This document shows positions 9,416-19,494 of a stretch of DNA of 60,341 nt, one piece after another. Origin of the DNA: Ignavibacteriales bacterium (GTDB taxonomy: Bacteria; Bacteroidota; Ignavibacteria; Ignavibacteriales; Melioribacteraceae); the NCBI GenBank assembly GCA_021740915.1, contig JAIOYW010000022.1, positions 1 through 60,341 of the forward strand, in the 5' to 3' direction. Position 1 is the stretch's first letter; the number at the start of each line of letters is the position of its first letter. Both the position numbers and the translations under genes were made by a program. The notes under the pieces are model-generated. The model was given only the letters and a program-made list of their open reading frames with translations. It searched no databases and was not told the DNA's origin.

Positions 9416-10354
9416 TCAATTCAGAAAAGTGAGAATAAAAAGCCCGAGAGAAATCGTAGCAGCAGCCCCAATTGTAGTAAGCACGATAACATTTCCGGCA
9501 AGTTTAATATCGCCGCCTAAAGCTTCCGCCATAACATAACTGGCAATTGCTGTGGGGCAACCGAAAAATATAAGCAGCAAAGAAAGATCGCTCCCCCGGA
9601 AACCGGCAAGATATCCTGCTCCCGTAAAAACAGCCGGAATAACAATAATCTTTATTACAGTTGAATTGAACGCCATCGACGATGCTCTGCGGGCAGCCGT
9701 AAAATCGAGCGAGCCCCCGATTCCTATCAAGGCAAGCGGCAAAGTGAGTGCAGCAAGGTATTCTCCGGATTTCGTGATAACTTTTGGTACAGGAACATTT
9801 GTAATATTTAAAATAACTGCTGCAAGCACCGCCAGGATAAGTGGATTTGCCGCAAGTTCTTTTAAAAACCCGGTAACACTTCTGCCGCTGCTCTCTTTAT
9901 TATAGGCAAGAAGTACTATTACGGATAAAATGTTGTAGATAGGAAGGATAAATGTCAGAAGAAAAGCGCCCTTCGTAAGAGCGTTTTTATCGAGAACACT
10001 CGCTATTACTGCCAGACCGACTATCGCAAAATTTCCCCGGAAGGCTCCCTGCACAAAGGTTCCTTTGCTTTTGGATGGCATATCTGAAAAATGGACAAAT
10101 AACCATGTACCTGCAAATGAAAGTACCGAGCCAATTACCGCAAAAGCCATAAAAGCCAGATCAAAAAATTCGCTGAAATCAATAATTATGACTTTCATAA
10201 AAAGAAAAGCCGGGAGTGATACGTTAAAAACTAATCGTGATGCCACAGCATTGAAATGCTCATCGATTAGTTTGATTTTCCTCAGAAAAATACCCAGAAA
10301 AATAATTGAAAAAACAGGCAGAGTAAGGTTTAGAATAAAAAGAAGGTTTTGCAT
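9416..10354 (-). CDS. AEC-family (auxin efflux carrier-type) permease
   Basis: 312 aa, hydrophobic throughout, with about ten predicted membrane helices in two halves. Family-like features include the opening helix LPVFSIIFLGIFLRKIKLID, the mid segment SLPAFLFMKVI, and helix-break motifs GNFAIVGLAV and FGCPTAIASYVMAEALGGD near the C-terminus. Members export or import small organic anions such as malonate or malate; the substrate here cannot be read from sequence. It converges with the receiver gene (64 bases apart). Its start has GGGAAAA upstream. Confidence 0.85.
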   Translation of the reverse strand: MQNLLFILNLTLPVFSIIFLGIFLRKIKLIDEHFNAVASRLVFNVSLPAFLFMKVIIIDFSEFFDLAFMAFAVIGSVLSFAGTWLFVHFSDMPSKSKGTFVQGAFRGNFAIVGLAVIASVLDKNALTKGAFLLTFILPIYNILSVIVLLAYNKESSGRSVTGFLKELAANPLILAVLAAVILNITNVPVPKVITKSGEYLAALTLPLALIGIGGSLDFTAARRASSMAFNSTVIKIIVIPAVFTGAGYLAGFRGSDLSLLLIFFGCPTAIASYVMAEALGGDIKLAGNVIVLTTIGAAATISLGLFILTFLN

Positions 10355-10665
10355 GAAAAATATTTTCCCGGCTCAATAAGGTAACCCTCAAATATAAGCA
10401 GGAAACTGATTCAATTGATAATTATTATGAAGAATAGTTAATAAAAACGATTTCGGCAGGAAATCCTGACGTCTTATATTATAATCAGATTGAGCAGGCA
10501 GGCATAAAAAAACATCTGATGAATTAAGAGATTTTCCGGGAAGATGCTGCCTCATTTAAACTAAATAAGGTATTCGCATATCCCGGAATCTTCACCAGAT
10601 GTATAATAAAGAATAATCTGCCGATTCATTTTCTGAGAATGAAGTCAGCCGCAAATTCAAATATT
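10355..10665. other. Intergenic region between the AEC permease and typA
   Basis: 311 bases without a gene. It holds the promoter side of the permease gene and, at 10505-10602, the long imperfect hairpin that follows typA. Nothing else was recognised. Confidence 0.6.
10505..10602 (-). terminator. Long imperfect hairpin followed by seven Ts, downstream of typA
   Basis: Outer arms 10512-10523 and 10591-10602 pair at 11 of 12 positions. Inner arms 10529-10541 and 10581-10591 pair with a two-base bulge. On the minus strand the structure ends in seven Ts (10506-10512). It is probably the typA terminator, but the roughly 39-base loop and two-part stem are longer than usual. Confidence 0.5.
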
Positions 10666-12486
10666 TTAATTTTCTTTGGAAGCTATTTTTCCCAGATTGA
10701 ATCGCTTTCTCTCGTGAGGATCGAGGTAAAGTTTGCGGAGACGGATTGATTTCGGGGTCACCTCAACCATTTCGTCATCCCCAATGTATTCAAGGGCTTC
10801 TTCAAGGCTGAATTTCACTGCTGGCGCTATTTTAATTGCCTTATCAGAACCTGAAGCGCGCATATTTGTGAGTTTTTTACCCCTCTGGATATTTACTTCC
10901 ATCTCAATATCCTTATTACTTTCTCCAACGATCTGACCTTTATAAACCACTTCGCCGGGATCGACAAAAAATCTGCCCCTGTCTTGAAGTCCATCCAGGG
11001 CATAGCCGGTAACCGGTCCATCTTCCATTGAAATAAGAGCGCCATTTTTTGTTTTGCCAATCGCACCTTTAAAGAATTCATACTGATAAAATCTGTGATG
11101 CATCACAGCTTCACCGGAGGTGGCTGTCAGCAGTTTTGTCCTGAGCCCCATAATTCCCCTTGAAGGAATATGAAACTCAATTGCAGTAATTGATCCTTTA
11201 CTTTCCATTTTCTGCATTTCACCGCGGCGCTGTCCAACAAGTTCAATCACTTTACCGGCAAGTTCACCCGGAACATCAACTGTAAGAATTTCAATCGGTT
11301 CGGCTTTTTTGCTGTCTATCTCCTTGTAAATTACCTTTGGTTCACGGATCTGTAATTCATAACCCTCCCGACGCATATTTTCAATAAGAATCGAAAGATG
11401 AAGAATACCTCTCCCGGAAACCTTTAGTGAATCCGGAGAGCCCGTTTCCTGAATTCTCAGAGCTACGTTATGTTCCAGCTCTTTCATAAGCCTGTCGCGG
11501 ATATGACGTGATGTAACATACTTCCCTTCCTTACCATAAAAGGGAGAATTGTTAACAGTAAAGGTCATTGATATTGTGGGTTCATCAATTGCAATAATAG
11601 GCAGTGGATCTGGAAATTCAGAATCGGCAATTGTATCTCCAATATCAATATCTTCAATGCCTACGAGCGCACAAATATCGCCGCATGCGACATAATCGGT
11701 CTCCACTCTGCTCACCCCTTCAAAACAGAATATCTGTCTTGGAGTTACTTCATGTACTGTTCCGTTACGTTTAATGACTGAAAGTTTTGTCGTTTTAAGA
11801 AGATTGCCCCTGAAAACACGCCCGATTCCAATCCTGCCAAGATAATCGCTGTAATCCAGACTTGTAATCTGAAGCTGCACTCCCCCTTCAATCAGCGGCG
11901 GTGCGGGAATATATCCGACTATCGCATCGAGAAGAGGTGTTAAATTTGTTTTTTCATCCCCAATTTCATTAACAGCCCATCCTTCCCTTCCGCTTGCATA
12001 AAGTACCGGAAATTCAAGCTGTTCTTCATTGGCATCGAGTTCAATAAACAGATCATAGATTTCGTTAAGAACTTCCTGGGGTCTGTTATCAGGTCTGTCA
12101 ATTTTATTCACTACAACAATCGGCTTAAGGTGGAGATTAAGGGCTTTCTGCAGAACAAATCTGGTTTGCGGCATCGGGCCTTCGAAGGAGTCAACTAGTA
12201 GAAGAACACCATCAGCCATCTTCAGTACACGTTCAACTTCGCCTCCGAAGTCAGCATGTCCGGGAGTATCAATCAGGTTTATTTTAAGATGTTTATAAGG
12301 TACGCTTATATTTTTTGCCAGGATCGTAATTCCCCGTTCCCTTTCAAGGTCATTCGAGTCCAGAAATCTCTCTCTAACAACCTGGTTTTTTCTAAATACT
12401 TCACATTGATTCAAAATCTGGTCAACAAGGGTGGTCTTTCCATGGTCAACGTGAGCAATTATTGCTATGTTTCTGATATCCGTCAC
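10666..12486 (-). CDS. typA: Translational GTPase TypA/BipA
   Basis: 606 aa, the usual family length. G1 AHVDHGKTT (11-19), switch region with [10 protein letters not shown]3 [17 protein letters not shown]4 VVNKIDRPD, then domains II, III and V and the TypA C-terminal domain ([20 protein letters not shown]). It is a ribosome-associated GTPase involved in stress and low-temperature ribosome assembly. The start codon is GTG at 12486 with AGGAGAAA just upstream. It lies alone between two terminators, so it is probably monocistronic. Confidence 0.97.
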   Translation of the reverse strand: MTDIRNIAIIAHVDHGKTTLVDQILNQCEVFRKNQVVRERFLDSNDLERERGITILAKNISVPYKHLKINLIDTPGHADFGGEVERVLKMADGVLLLVDSFEGPMPQTRFVLQKALNLHLKPIVVVNKIDRPDNRPQEVLNEIYDLFIELDANEEQLEFPVLYASGREGWAVNEIGDEKTNLTPLLDAIVGYIPAPPLIEGGVQLQITSLDYSDYLGRIGIGRVFRGNLLKTTKLSVIKRNGTVHEVTPRQIFCFEGVSRVETDYVACGDICALVGIEDIDIGDTIADSEFPDPLPIIAIDEPTISMTFTVNNSPFYGKEGKYVTSRHIRDRLMKELEHNVALRIQETGSPDSLKVSGRGILHLSILIENMRREGYELQIREPKVIYKEIDSKKAEPIEILTVDVPGELAGKVIELVGQRRGEMQKMESKGSITAIEFHIPSRGIMGLRTKLLTATSGEAVMHHRFYQYEFFKGAIGKTKNGALISMEDGPVTGYALDGLQDRGRFFVDPGEVVYKGQIVGESNKDIEMEVNIQRGKKLTNMRASGSDKAIKIAPAVKFSLEEALEYIGDDEMVEVTPKSIRLRKLYLDPHERKRFNLGKIASKEN

Positions 12487-12532
12487 ACTTTCTCCTGATT
12501 GCCGCTCTCAGAGCAGCATTTATCACTTATAA

Positions 12533-12572
12533 CAAAAAACAAACCGGGCACCCTCAAAAGAGTGTCCGGTTT
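12533..12572 (-). terminator. Intrinsic terminator of the S9 peptidase gene
   Basis: Stem 12541-12551 with 12562-12572 (one wobble pair). On the minus strand it is followed by GTTTTTTGTT. Confidence 0.75.
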
Positions 12573-12679
12573 GGTACTGCAAAAATAAGGAATTTTTAGC
12601 CGAAAAAGTTCACGGAACTATAAATCATTAAAAAATAACTATTTATGCTTACAGCTAATAGGCATATAATATTTGAAAA

Positions 12680-14818
12680 TTATTCAAATATCCCCATACG
12701 GCTGAGGATAAACGCATATTCGAATGCTATTTCTTTCAATTGTCCGAATCTGCCGGTGGCACCTCCATGCCCGGAGTCCATATTAATCTTTAATAATGTT
12801 ATGTTGTCATCCGTTTTCATAGCTCTTAACTTTGCAACCCATTTCGATGGTTCATGATAACCGACCTGTGAATCATTCAATCCGCCGGTTGCAAGAATAT
12901 CCGGATAGTTTTTCGCCTGAATATTATCATATGGAGAATAGGATAAAATATACCTGTAAGCATCTTCTTCATTCGGATTGCCCCACTGTTCGTATTCCTG
13001 AGTGGTAAGAGGCAGAGATTCATCAAGCATAGTATTAATTACATCAACAAATGGAACACCGGCAATAATTACCTTATAGAGATCAGGTCTGAAATTTGCA
13101 ATCGCGCCCATAAGAAGACCGCCTGCGCTGGCGCCATAAACAGCAAGTTTTTCGCTGCTTGTGTATTTTTCCTTTATAAGCTTCTCGGAACAGGCAATAA
13201 AATCGGTAAATGAATTCATTTTATTAAAAAGTTTACCATCATCATACCATTTTTCCCCAAGTTCACTTCCGCCGCGTACTTGCGCAATTCCATAAACAAA
13301 TCCCCTGTCGAGCAGACTAATGACTGAAGAATTAAAGTACGCCTCAGTAGTAGCTCCGTATGAACCATAGGCATAGAGAAAAGCAGGGTTCTCTCCATTT
13401 TTCTTCAAATCCTTTTTATAAACGATAGCCATCGGAACCTTTTTTCCATCGGGGGCATCTGCCCAGAGTCTTTCAACTGCATAATCCGATGAATTAAATC
13501 CGCCCGGAACTTCCTGTTCCTTAAGCAGAATACTTAAACCAGTTTCAGTATCATAATCATATGTGCTTGCAGGGCGGTTGAGAGACATATAGGTATATCT
13601 GACTTTAGCTGAATTGAATTCGGGAGTGAAAGATAATCCCATTGTATAAACAGGTTCAGGAAATTTGACAGGTGTTTCTTTCATACCCGCAAATTCAATC
13701 AGTTTTAATTCCCGCAAACCATTTGATCTGGTCTGCATTACAAAAAACTTATCAAAAATTTCGACTCTTTCTATTTTAATATCAGCGTTGTGTGGGACAA
13801 TTTCCTTCCATCCTGCCATATTACCAGGATTATCCAATCCAGCTAAATAAATTTTTGAATTGTAATTTTCCTTGTCTTTATATGTGACTAAGAAAAAGTC
13901 TTTATGAGGATCAATAGAATACTCAATATCTTTGGCTCTCGGCATAAAAACTGTGAATTGCTCTCCAGGATTATCAGCTTTTATGAAACGGATTTCTGAG
14001 GATGTGAAACTCTCAGAAATTGAGAACAGATAATCTCCGGTTTTACTTCTGCCCACTGCGAGATTAAAAAGATCATCTTTCTCTTCGAAAATTTCTATAG
14101 CGGGCTCAGAAGAACCAATTTCGTATCTGAATAATTTATGAGGTCTCAGCGCTTCATTACCAATAACATAGAAAATGGTTTTACTGTCATTCGCCCAGGC
14201 AAAACTCTGCACTCCTGTTATTTCACCATTGATATCTTCTCCGGTTGCAAGTATGCGAAATTTCAAAGTGAAATCCGCATAAGAGCCAGTTGTATTGCTC
14301 ATATAAGCAGCGATCTTATTATCAGGACTCATTTCGAAATCAGCAAAAATAAATGCCGGAAATCCTTCAGCCATCTTATTAACATCAAAAACAATTTCTT
14401 CCGCTGCATCAAGATTACTCTGTTTCCTGCAATAAACCCTGTACTGCTGATCTTTTATCGTTCTCGAGTAGTAGTAATATCCGTTCATCAGGTATGGTAC
14501 CGACGTATCTTCTTCCTTAATGCGGGATTTCAATTCCGAATACAATTTATCCTGAAGATCTTTTGTTTCCTTCATCACTGTTTCAGCATATTCATTTTCG
14601 GCATTGAGGTAAGCAATAACTTCGGGGTTTTCTTTTTCTCTAAGCCAGAAATAATTATCAGTCCTTGTATGACCAAATTCTTCAAAAGTAACTGTTTTTA
14701 TTGCTGCAACCGGAGGAGCCGGAAAATCTTTCTGATTTTTAACCTTTTTATCCTGTGCGAGGAATTGCAGACTACCAATAAAAAGCACAAATATTAATAA
14801 TGATAAAACTTTTTTCAT
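12680..14818 (-). CDS. Exported oligopeptidase B-like S9 serine peptidase
   Basis: 712 aa. A signal peptide (MKKVLSLLIFVLFIGSLQFLAQ) is followed by an N-terminal seven-bladed propeller region (about 30-430) and an alpha/beta-hydrolase domain. The catalytic triad is readable: Ser564 in YGASAGG, Asp649 in GGLNDSQVGY and His684 in DSGHGG. The segment TTQEYEQWGNPNEEDAYRYI is typical of oligopeptidase B/PtrB. It should cleave short peptides after basic residues in the periplasm. Specificity is inferred from family likeness. Upstream AGGTGAAAAA supports the start. The gene stands alone between typA and the carboxylase genes. Confidence 0.92.
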   Translation of the reverse strand: MKKVLSLLIFVLFIGSLQFLAQDKKVKNQKDFPAPPVAAIKTVTFEEFGHTRTDNYFWLREKENPEVIAYLNAENEYAETVMKETKDLQDKLYSELKSRIKEEDTSVPYLMNGYYYYSRTIKDQQYRVYCRKQSNLDAAEEIVFDVNKMAEGFPAFIFADFEMSPDNKIAAYMSNTTGSYADFTLKFRILATGEDINGEITGVQSFAWANDSKTIFYVIGNEALRPHKLFRYEIGSSEPAIEIFEEKDDLFNLAVGRSKTGDYLFSISESFTSSEIRFIKADNPGEQFTVFMPRAKDIEYSIDPHKDFFLVTYKDKENYNSKIYLAGLDNPGNMAGWKEIVPHNADIKIERVEIFDKFFVMQTRSNGLRELKLIEFAGMKETPVKFPEPVYTMGLSFTPEFNSAKVRYTYMSLNRPASTYDYDTETGLSILLKEQEVPGGFNSSDYAVERLWADAPDGKKVPMAIVYKKDLKKNGENPAFLYAYGSYGATTEAYFNSSVISLLDRGFVYGIAQVRGGSELGEKWYDDGKLFNKMNSFTDFIACSEKLIKEKYTSSEKLAVYGASAGGLLMGAIANFRPDLYKVIIAGVPFVDVINTMLDESLPLTTQEYEQWGNPNEEDAYRYILSYSPYDNIQAKNYPDILATGGLNDSQVGYHEPSKWVAKLRAMKTDDNITLLKINMDSGHGGATGRFGQLKEIAFEYAFILSRMGIFE

Positions 14819-15032
14819 TTTTTCACCTGAATAATAATTCGATCAAATTTTAATAAACAAGATGTAAACATAATCACTTTCAATAAAAAAAGTACATGTC
14901 TCTGCTGAGTTGATAATATGAGCACCTCAGCTTTATCCAACCAGGCAATCTGATTGATATAATTTCATTTATAAAAGTAAAACGGCTATATTTTGGCTCA
15001 GAATATTTTTTATTAGGTAATAATATATCAGC

Positions 15033-16577
15033 ATGTCATTCGCGAAGAAATTAATTGATTTTTTTACACGGAAAGAAAGCGCTCAGGTGGGAGGCGGTGT
15101 TAAAGCCATCGAAAAGCAGGCTGCGATGGGAAAACTTACCGCCAGAGAAAGAATTACCACACTGCTTGACAGAGATTCTTTCCATGAATATGATCTGTTT
15201 GTGGAGCATAAATGCCAGGATTTCAACATGGACAAAAAGAAGCTCCCGGCAGACGGCGTTATTACTGGCACAGGCACTGTCTATGGTTACCCCGTAGGTA
15301 TCTTCGCTCAGGATTTTACTGTTGCCGGTGGATCACTCGGTCTTGCACATGCAAGAAAAATCACTAAAATTATGGATCACTCCGTCAAACTTGGAATTCC
15401 GCTAATTGGAATCAACGATTCAGGAGGGGCAAGGATTCAGGAAGGTGTGAATTCACTCGCTGGTTACGGCGAAATATTCTACAGAAACACTCTTGCTTCC
15501 GGAGTTATCCCTCAGATTTCCGTTATTCTGGGACCCTGTGCAGGGGGAGCTGTTTATTCGCCCGCGTTAACAGATTTTGTCTTCGTGGTTGAAAATATCT
15601 CTAAAATGTTCATTACCGGACCGGAAGTTATCAAAACAGTGCTTGGCGAAGAAATCAGTATGGAAGATCTTGGCGGTGCCAGAGTTCAGACTGAAATTTC
15701 GGGTAATGCTCATTTTTATGCCAAAAGTGAACTTGAATGTTTTGATCAGATAAAAAAACTGATAACTTTTATTCCATGGAACAACACAAAAAAGGCGAAA
15801 CCATTCCCTCCAAAATTGCCGAGACCGGTAATCAGGATCGAAAATATCATTCCGGTTGAGCCTTATAAACCGTATGATGTAAGGGATGTGATCAAAGCAG
15901 TGTGCGATGATTCAGATTTTTTTGAGATTCAGGATAGATGGGCTTCGAATATCGTAATAGGATTTGCCCGGATTAATGGTGAAACAGTCGGGCTGGTTGC
16001 CAATCAGCCGTTGGTGCTTGCCGGAGTTCTGGATGTTGATTCATCTGATAAAGCCGCAAGGTTTATCCGTTTCTGTGATGCATTCCATATTCCGCTGATA
16101 ACTCTGGTCGATCTTCCCGGCTACCTTCCGGGAGTTGATCAGGAACATGCGGGCGTTATTCGTCACGGAGCAAAACTTCTCTATGCATACAGTGAAGCCA
16201 CAGTACCAAAAATCACAGTTATTCTCCGTAAAGCATACGGTGGTGGCTATATTGCAATGTGCTCTCGCCACCTTGGCGCCGATTTTGTTTTTGCATGGCC
16301 AACCGCCGAAATTGCCGTGATGGGACCTGAAGGAGCCGCTAATATAATATTTAAAGCTGAAATTCAATCAGCAGAAAATCCCGACGAAATGCGAAAACTT
16401 AAAGTCCAGGAATACACTGAAAAATTCGCTAATCCATACATCGCAGCCGCAAATGGTCATGTTGATGCGGTAATTAACCCCGAAGAGACGAGAAATTATC
16501 TGATTCATGCAATTAAAATCTCAGAAAACAAATCGGAAACAAGAGTAAAGAAAAAACACGGTATCCCGCCTTTTTAA
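15033..16577 (+). CDS. Acyl-CoA carboxylase carboxyltransferase subunit (PccB/MmdA family)
   Basis: 514 aa, standard length. It shows the two crotonase-like halves of biotin-dependent carboxyltransferases: N-half oxyanion stretches GINDSGGARIQEG and LGPCAGGAVYSPALTD, C-half DLPGYLPGVDQE and RKAYGGGYIAMCSRHLGAD. The family moves CO2 between biotin and propionyl-, acetyl- or methylmalonyl-CoA. The biotin carrier gene follows 2 bases downstream. No biotin carboxylase, decarboxylase membrane subunit or epimerase lies nearby, so propionyl-CoA carboxylase and methylmalonyl-CoA decarboxylase cannot be told apart here. Confidence 0.93.
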   Translation: MSFAKKLIDFFTRKESAQVGGGVKAIEKQAAMGKLTARERITTLLDRDSFHEYDLFVEHKCQDFNMDKKKLPADGVITGTGTVYGYPVGIFAQDFTVAGGSLGLAHARKITKIMDHSVKLGIPLIGINDSGGARIQEGVNSLAGYGEIFYRNTLASGVIPQISVILGPCAGGAVYSPALTDFVFVVENISKMFITGPEVIKTVLGEEISMEDLGGARVQTEISGNAHFYAKSELECFDQIKKLITFIPWNNTKKAKPFPPKLPRPVIRIENIIPVEPYKPYDVRDVIKAVCDDSDFFEIQDRWASNIVIGFARINGETVGLVANQPLVLAGVLDVDSSDKAARFIRFCDAFHIPLITLVDLPGYLPGVDQEHAGVIRHGAKLLYAYSEATVPKITVILRKAYGGGYIAMCSRHLGADFVFAWPTAEIAVMGPEGAANIIFKAEIQSAENPDEMRKLKVQEYTEKFANPYIAAANGHVDAVINPEETRNYLIHAIKISENKSETRVKKKHGIPPF

Positions 16578-16579
16578 TT

Positions 16580-16900
16580 ATGCAGAACGAAGACAGAAAT
16601 ATTAAACTCGAAGTTGACGATACTCGATATGAAACCAGAGCAACGACCAAATTTTTAAAACGAGAAAGATATAAAGTGAAAGACCCTGGAAAAATTACTG
16701 CAATTATTCCAGGGCTTATTTTGAAACTTCTTGTAAAAAAAGATCAGATAGTGACTGAAGGTCAACCTCTTCTGATCCTGGAAGCTATGAAAATGCAAAA
16801 TACTGTAAATTCTCCCCTCAGCGGAAAGATTTCAGCAATTCATGTATCCGAAGGACAGAAAGTACTCAAGAATCATCTTTTGCTTGAGATAGTCAGATAA
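16580..16900 (+). CDS. Biotin carboxyl carrier protein
   Basis: 106 aa. A short linker of about 35 residues is followed by a biotinyl/lipoyl fold (about 36-106) with the biotinylation motif EAMKMQN, Lys71. It carries carboxybiotin to the carboxyltransferase encoded immediately upstream (2-base gap, no separate ribosome site, so probably coupled). It ends one base from the stop of the convergent ligase gene, leaving no room for a terminator between them. Confidence 0.93.
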   Translation: MQNEDRNIKLEVDDTRYETRATTKFLKRERYKVKDPGKITAIIPGLILKLLVKKDQIVTEGQPLLILEAMKMQNTVNSPLSGKISAIHVSEGQKVLKNHLLLEIVR

Positions 16901-16901
16901 C

Positions 16902-19364
16902 TCAGTTAACCTCAGAGGAAAGTTCTTTAAAAACCTGATCTGAAAGCAAGTCATAGGTTTTATCTTCCGGATAGACAGGTTTATGAAATTTCACCTGGAT
17001 CTTTTTCCATGGTCTTGGAAAAAGACTTCCCTTGGGCAATGCGTCAATCGCTCCTTTTATTGAAACTGGTACGATCGGAACATTTAATTCTTTGCTGAGT
17101 ATTGCGAAAAATTTCTTAAACTCACCAACAGCACCAGTCGTGGACCGTGTACCCTCAGGGAAAATAATAATATTTTTGCCTTTTTTGAGTACTTCCGCCA
17201 ATTTCTGAAGTGAAAGTTTAAGATCTTTATTCAAATCCATAACTATCACATTGTTCCTGTTCGCAAATGCCCTTACAATAGGATTCCTTACGTGTTTTTC
17301 CTTCGCATAAAAATAGGTGTTCTTGAATATTTTATCCTTCAGAAATACGGACACGAATAATCCGTCAAAAAAACTCTGATGGTTCGGAGTAAGTATAAAT
17401 GGAGATTTTGGAATATTTTCTGTACCCTCTCCTTTAAGCCGGAAATACATTTTAAAAGCAATTCTTGAGGAATTCTTAAAAAGATTTTGGGTAAACCAAC
17501 TTTTGGGAAGGCGCAAATCGGTCTTTTCTTTTAATATTTCACTCCAGCGAACAGCTTCAACTGTGAATTTATTTTTCTTTTCTTTCATATAAGCCGAAAG
17601 TTTTTCAACGGTCGGGTTATGAATGAAAACTTCTTCTTTTAAATTTAGTCCAAATGTCGATTCAAGAAAAACTAACAGGTTTACCTTATCGAGCGAATCC
17701 AGACCAAGATCGATCTCAAGATGGGAATCAGGCAGGATATCGCCTTTTTTCTGATCTTTAAGGAAGTCCCTGATTACTGTATATTCCTCATATTCAGGTT
17801 CCTTTTGATTCTTTCTTGTACTGATTTTTCCTGAAACCATATCCTGCAGCTTAAACCGCTGAATCTTTCCAAGTCTTGTTTTTGGCAATTCTTCCTTGCT
17901 CAGATAAAATTTCGTTATCTTTTTATAGGGCGAAGTTTCCTTATTGTATTTATCAATAACATCCCACCGGAATATCTCCTCATAATTTCCAATTCCTTTT
18001 TCATGCAGCACTTTGAAATCGGGACAGATCACAGCATTTAGCATATCTTCATTGGCGAATACAGCCACCTCCGAAATGATGTCACTTGTATTTTTTAATT
18101 TAATTTCAATTTCTTCGGGATTAATATTCTTTCCGTTAGAAAGAACAATAATTTCCTTTGAGCGTCCCGTAATATGAATAAAACCCTGTTTATCAAAATA
18201 TCCGAGATCCCCTGTATGCAGCCAGCCATCCTTAATCACTTTTGCAGTATCTTCTGGTTTATTGTAATAACCCTGCATAATATTTCTTCCGCGGGCAATT
18301 ATTTCACCATCTCTGGAAGTGACTTCGAGCGTATGCATTTTCTCTCCCGCCGATCCTATTTTCCACCTTCCGGGACGTGTAAAAGTGATCATCGGTGCGG
18401 CTTCTGTCATTCCAAAGCCTTCCAGCATTTCGAATCCGAGAGTTTTATAATCTTTGGCAACAGCTTCATTTAATTTTGCGCCGCCGCAAACCATATACTG
18501 AACATTACCACCAAAACCTGCATGAACCTTCCCGAATATCTTCTTCGAAAAAGATCTTGAATTAACAAGCTTTGCCACTTTGAAAAGAGCCTTTGCAACA
18601 CTGTTTTTGTTTATTTTGTCCATCACCCCTTTTCGGATAGCTTCATACAACCTGGGAACCCCGATAATAATAGCAACCTTATTATTCTGAAGAGTACTTA
18701 TAATGTCCTGCGACACCATCGAAGGAGAAAAAGCCAGCAAAGCCCCTACGGATAGTGGAGCAATAAGAGTACCGAGCAGCGGGAAAATATGATGCAGCGG
18801 GAGTAGAACCAATACATTTCGCTCCGCTGTGAATATCGGGATAACATCTGCAACCGCTTCGATATTTGCAAGAAGGTTGTCAAATGAAAGCATCACACCT
18901 TTCGGCGAACCTGTGGTTCCGGAAGTATAAATGATGACAGCAGTTTTTTCCGGATCAGGAACATCAATTTCACGTATCTCATTAGAAGTTTCGGGAACCA
19001 GTTCCGGTGAAATTTTAATTGACTTTATTTTGTGCTCAGTTTTTTCAAGCGCCTTTTGCAGCGTTGATTCGGTTTCATCAGAATAAAAAATGACTCCCGG
19101 TTTGCAATCATTCAAAATATAAGCCACTTCATCAGAAGTCGCCATAAAATCGATAGGAACCGATATAGCTTCATGTTTCCAGGCACTAAAAAAAGCATAT
19201 ACCCATCCGGGTGAATTGGCTGCAAAAACTGCCACTTTATCTTGTTTTTCATACAATGAGGAATAGAAAGATATTCTTTCGAGTAATTCATTGTAGGATA
19301 TTCTTTCATCTTTATAAACAATCGCGGTATTTCCGCTGCCTTTTATGATCGTTTTATTCTGCAT
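16902..19364 (-). CDS. Acyl-activating enzyme, acyl carrier and 1-acylglycerol-phosphate acyltransferase fusion
   Basis: 820 aa with three parts. An AMP-binding ligase (about 1-515) has ATP loop YTSGTTGSPKGV (146-157), GFGMTE, HTGDLG and a candidate catalytic Lys500 in TRLGKIQR. An acyl carrier domain (about 525-595) carries Ser557 in DLGLDSLDK, the phosphopantetheine site. A PlsC-type acyltransferase (about 615-815) has NHQSFFDG (661-668) and FPEGTR (735-740). The enzyme probably activates a fatty acid, loads it on its own carrier and transfers it to a lysophospholipid. E. coli Aas does the related job with the domains in the opposite order and without an internal carrier. No membrane helices were obvious except a short amphipathic stretch before the acyltransferase. 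Confidence 0.88.
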   Translation of the reverse strand: MQNKTIIKGSGNTAIVYKDERISYNELLERISFYSSLYEKQDKVAVFAANSPGWVYAFFSAWKHEAISVPIDFMATSDEVAYILNDCKPGVIFYSDETESTLQKALEKTEHKIKSIKISPELVPETSNEIREIDVPDPEKTAVIIYTSGTTGSPKGVMLSFDNLLANIEAVADVIPIFTAERNVLVLLPLHHIFPLLGTLIAPLSVGALLAFSPSMVSQDIISTLQNNKVAIIIGVPRLYEAIRKGVMDKINKNSVAKALFKVAKLVNSRSFSKKIFGKVHAGFGGNVQYMVCGGAKLNEAVAKDYKTLGFEMLEGFGMTEAAPMITFTRPGRWKIGSAGEKMHTLEVTSRDGEIIARGRNIMQGYYNKPEDTAKVIKDGWLHTGDLGYFDKQGFIHITGRSKEIIVLSNGKNINPEEIEIKLKNTSDIISEVAVFANEDMLNAVICPDFKVLHEKGIGNYEEIFRWDVIDKYNKETSPYKKITKFYLSKEELPKTRLGKIQRFKLQDMVSGKISTRKNQKEPEYEEYTVIRDFLKDQKKGDILPDSHLEIDLGLDSLDKVNLLVFLESTFGLNLKEEVFIHNPTVEKLSAYMKEKKNKFTVEAVRWSEILKEKTDLRLPKSWFTQNLFKNSSRIAFKMYFRLKGEGTENIPKSPFILTPNHQSFFDGLFVSVFLKDKIFKNTYFYAKEKHVRNPIVRAFANRNNVIVMDLNKDLKLSLQKLAEVLKKGKNIIIFPEGTRSTTGAVGEFKKFFAILSKELNVPIVPVSIKGAIDALPKGSLFPRPWKKIQVKFHKPVYPEDKTYDLLSDQVFKELSSEVN

Positions 19365-19494
19365 ATCTTTTTACCTTGAGTGGTTTACTTTTAATACGAG
19401 GATAAGTAAATATATGAATTTCCAATTAAGTTACTTCAAAAGGAATAATACAAATTGCACATTCTCCATGATACCCCAATAAGTATGAACACTG

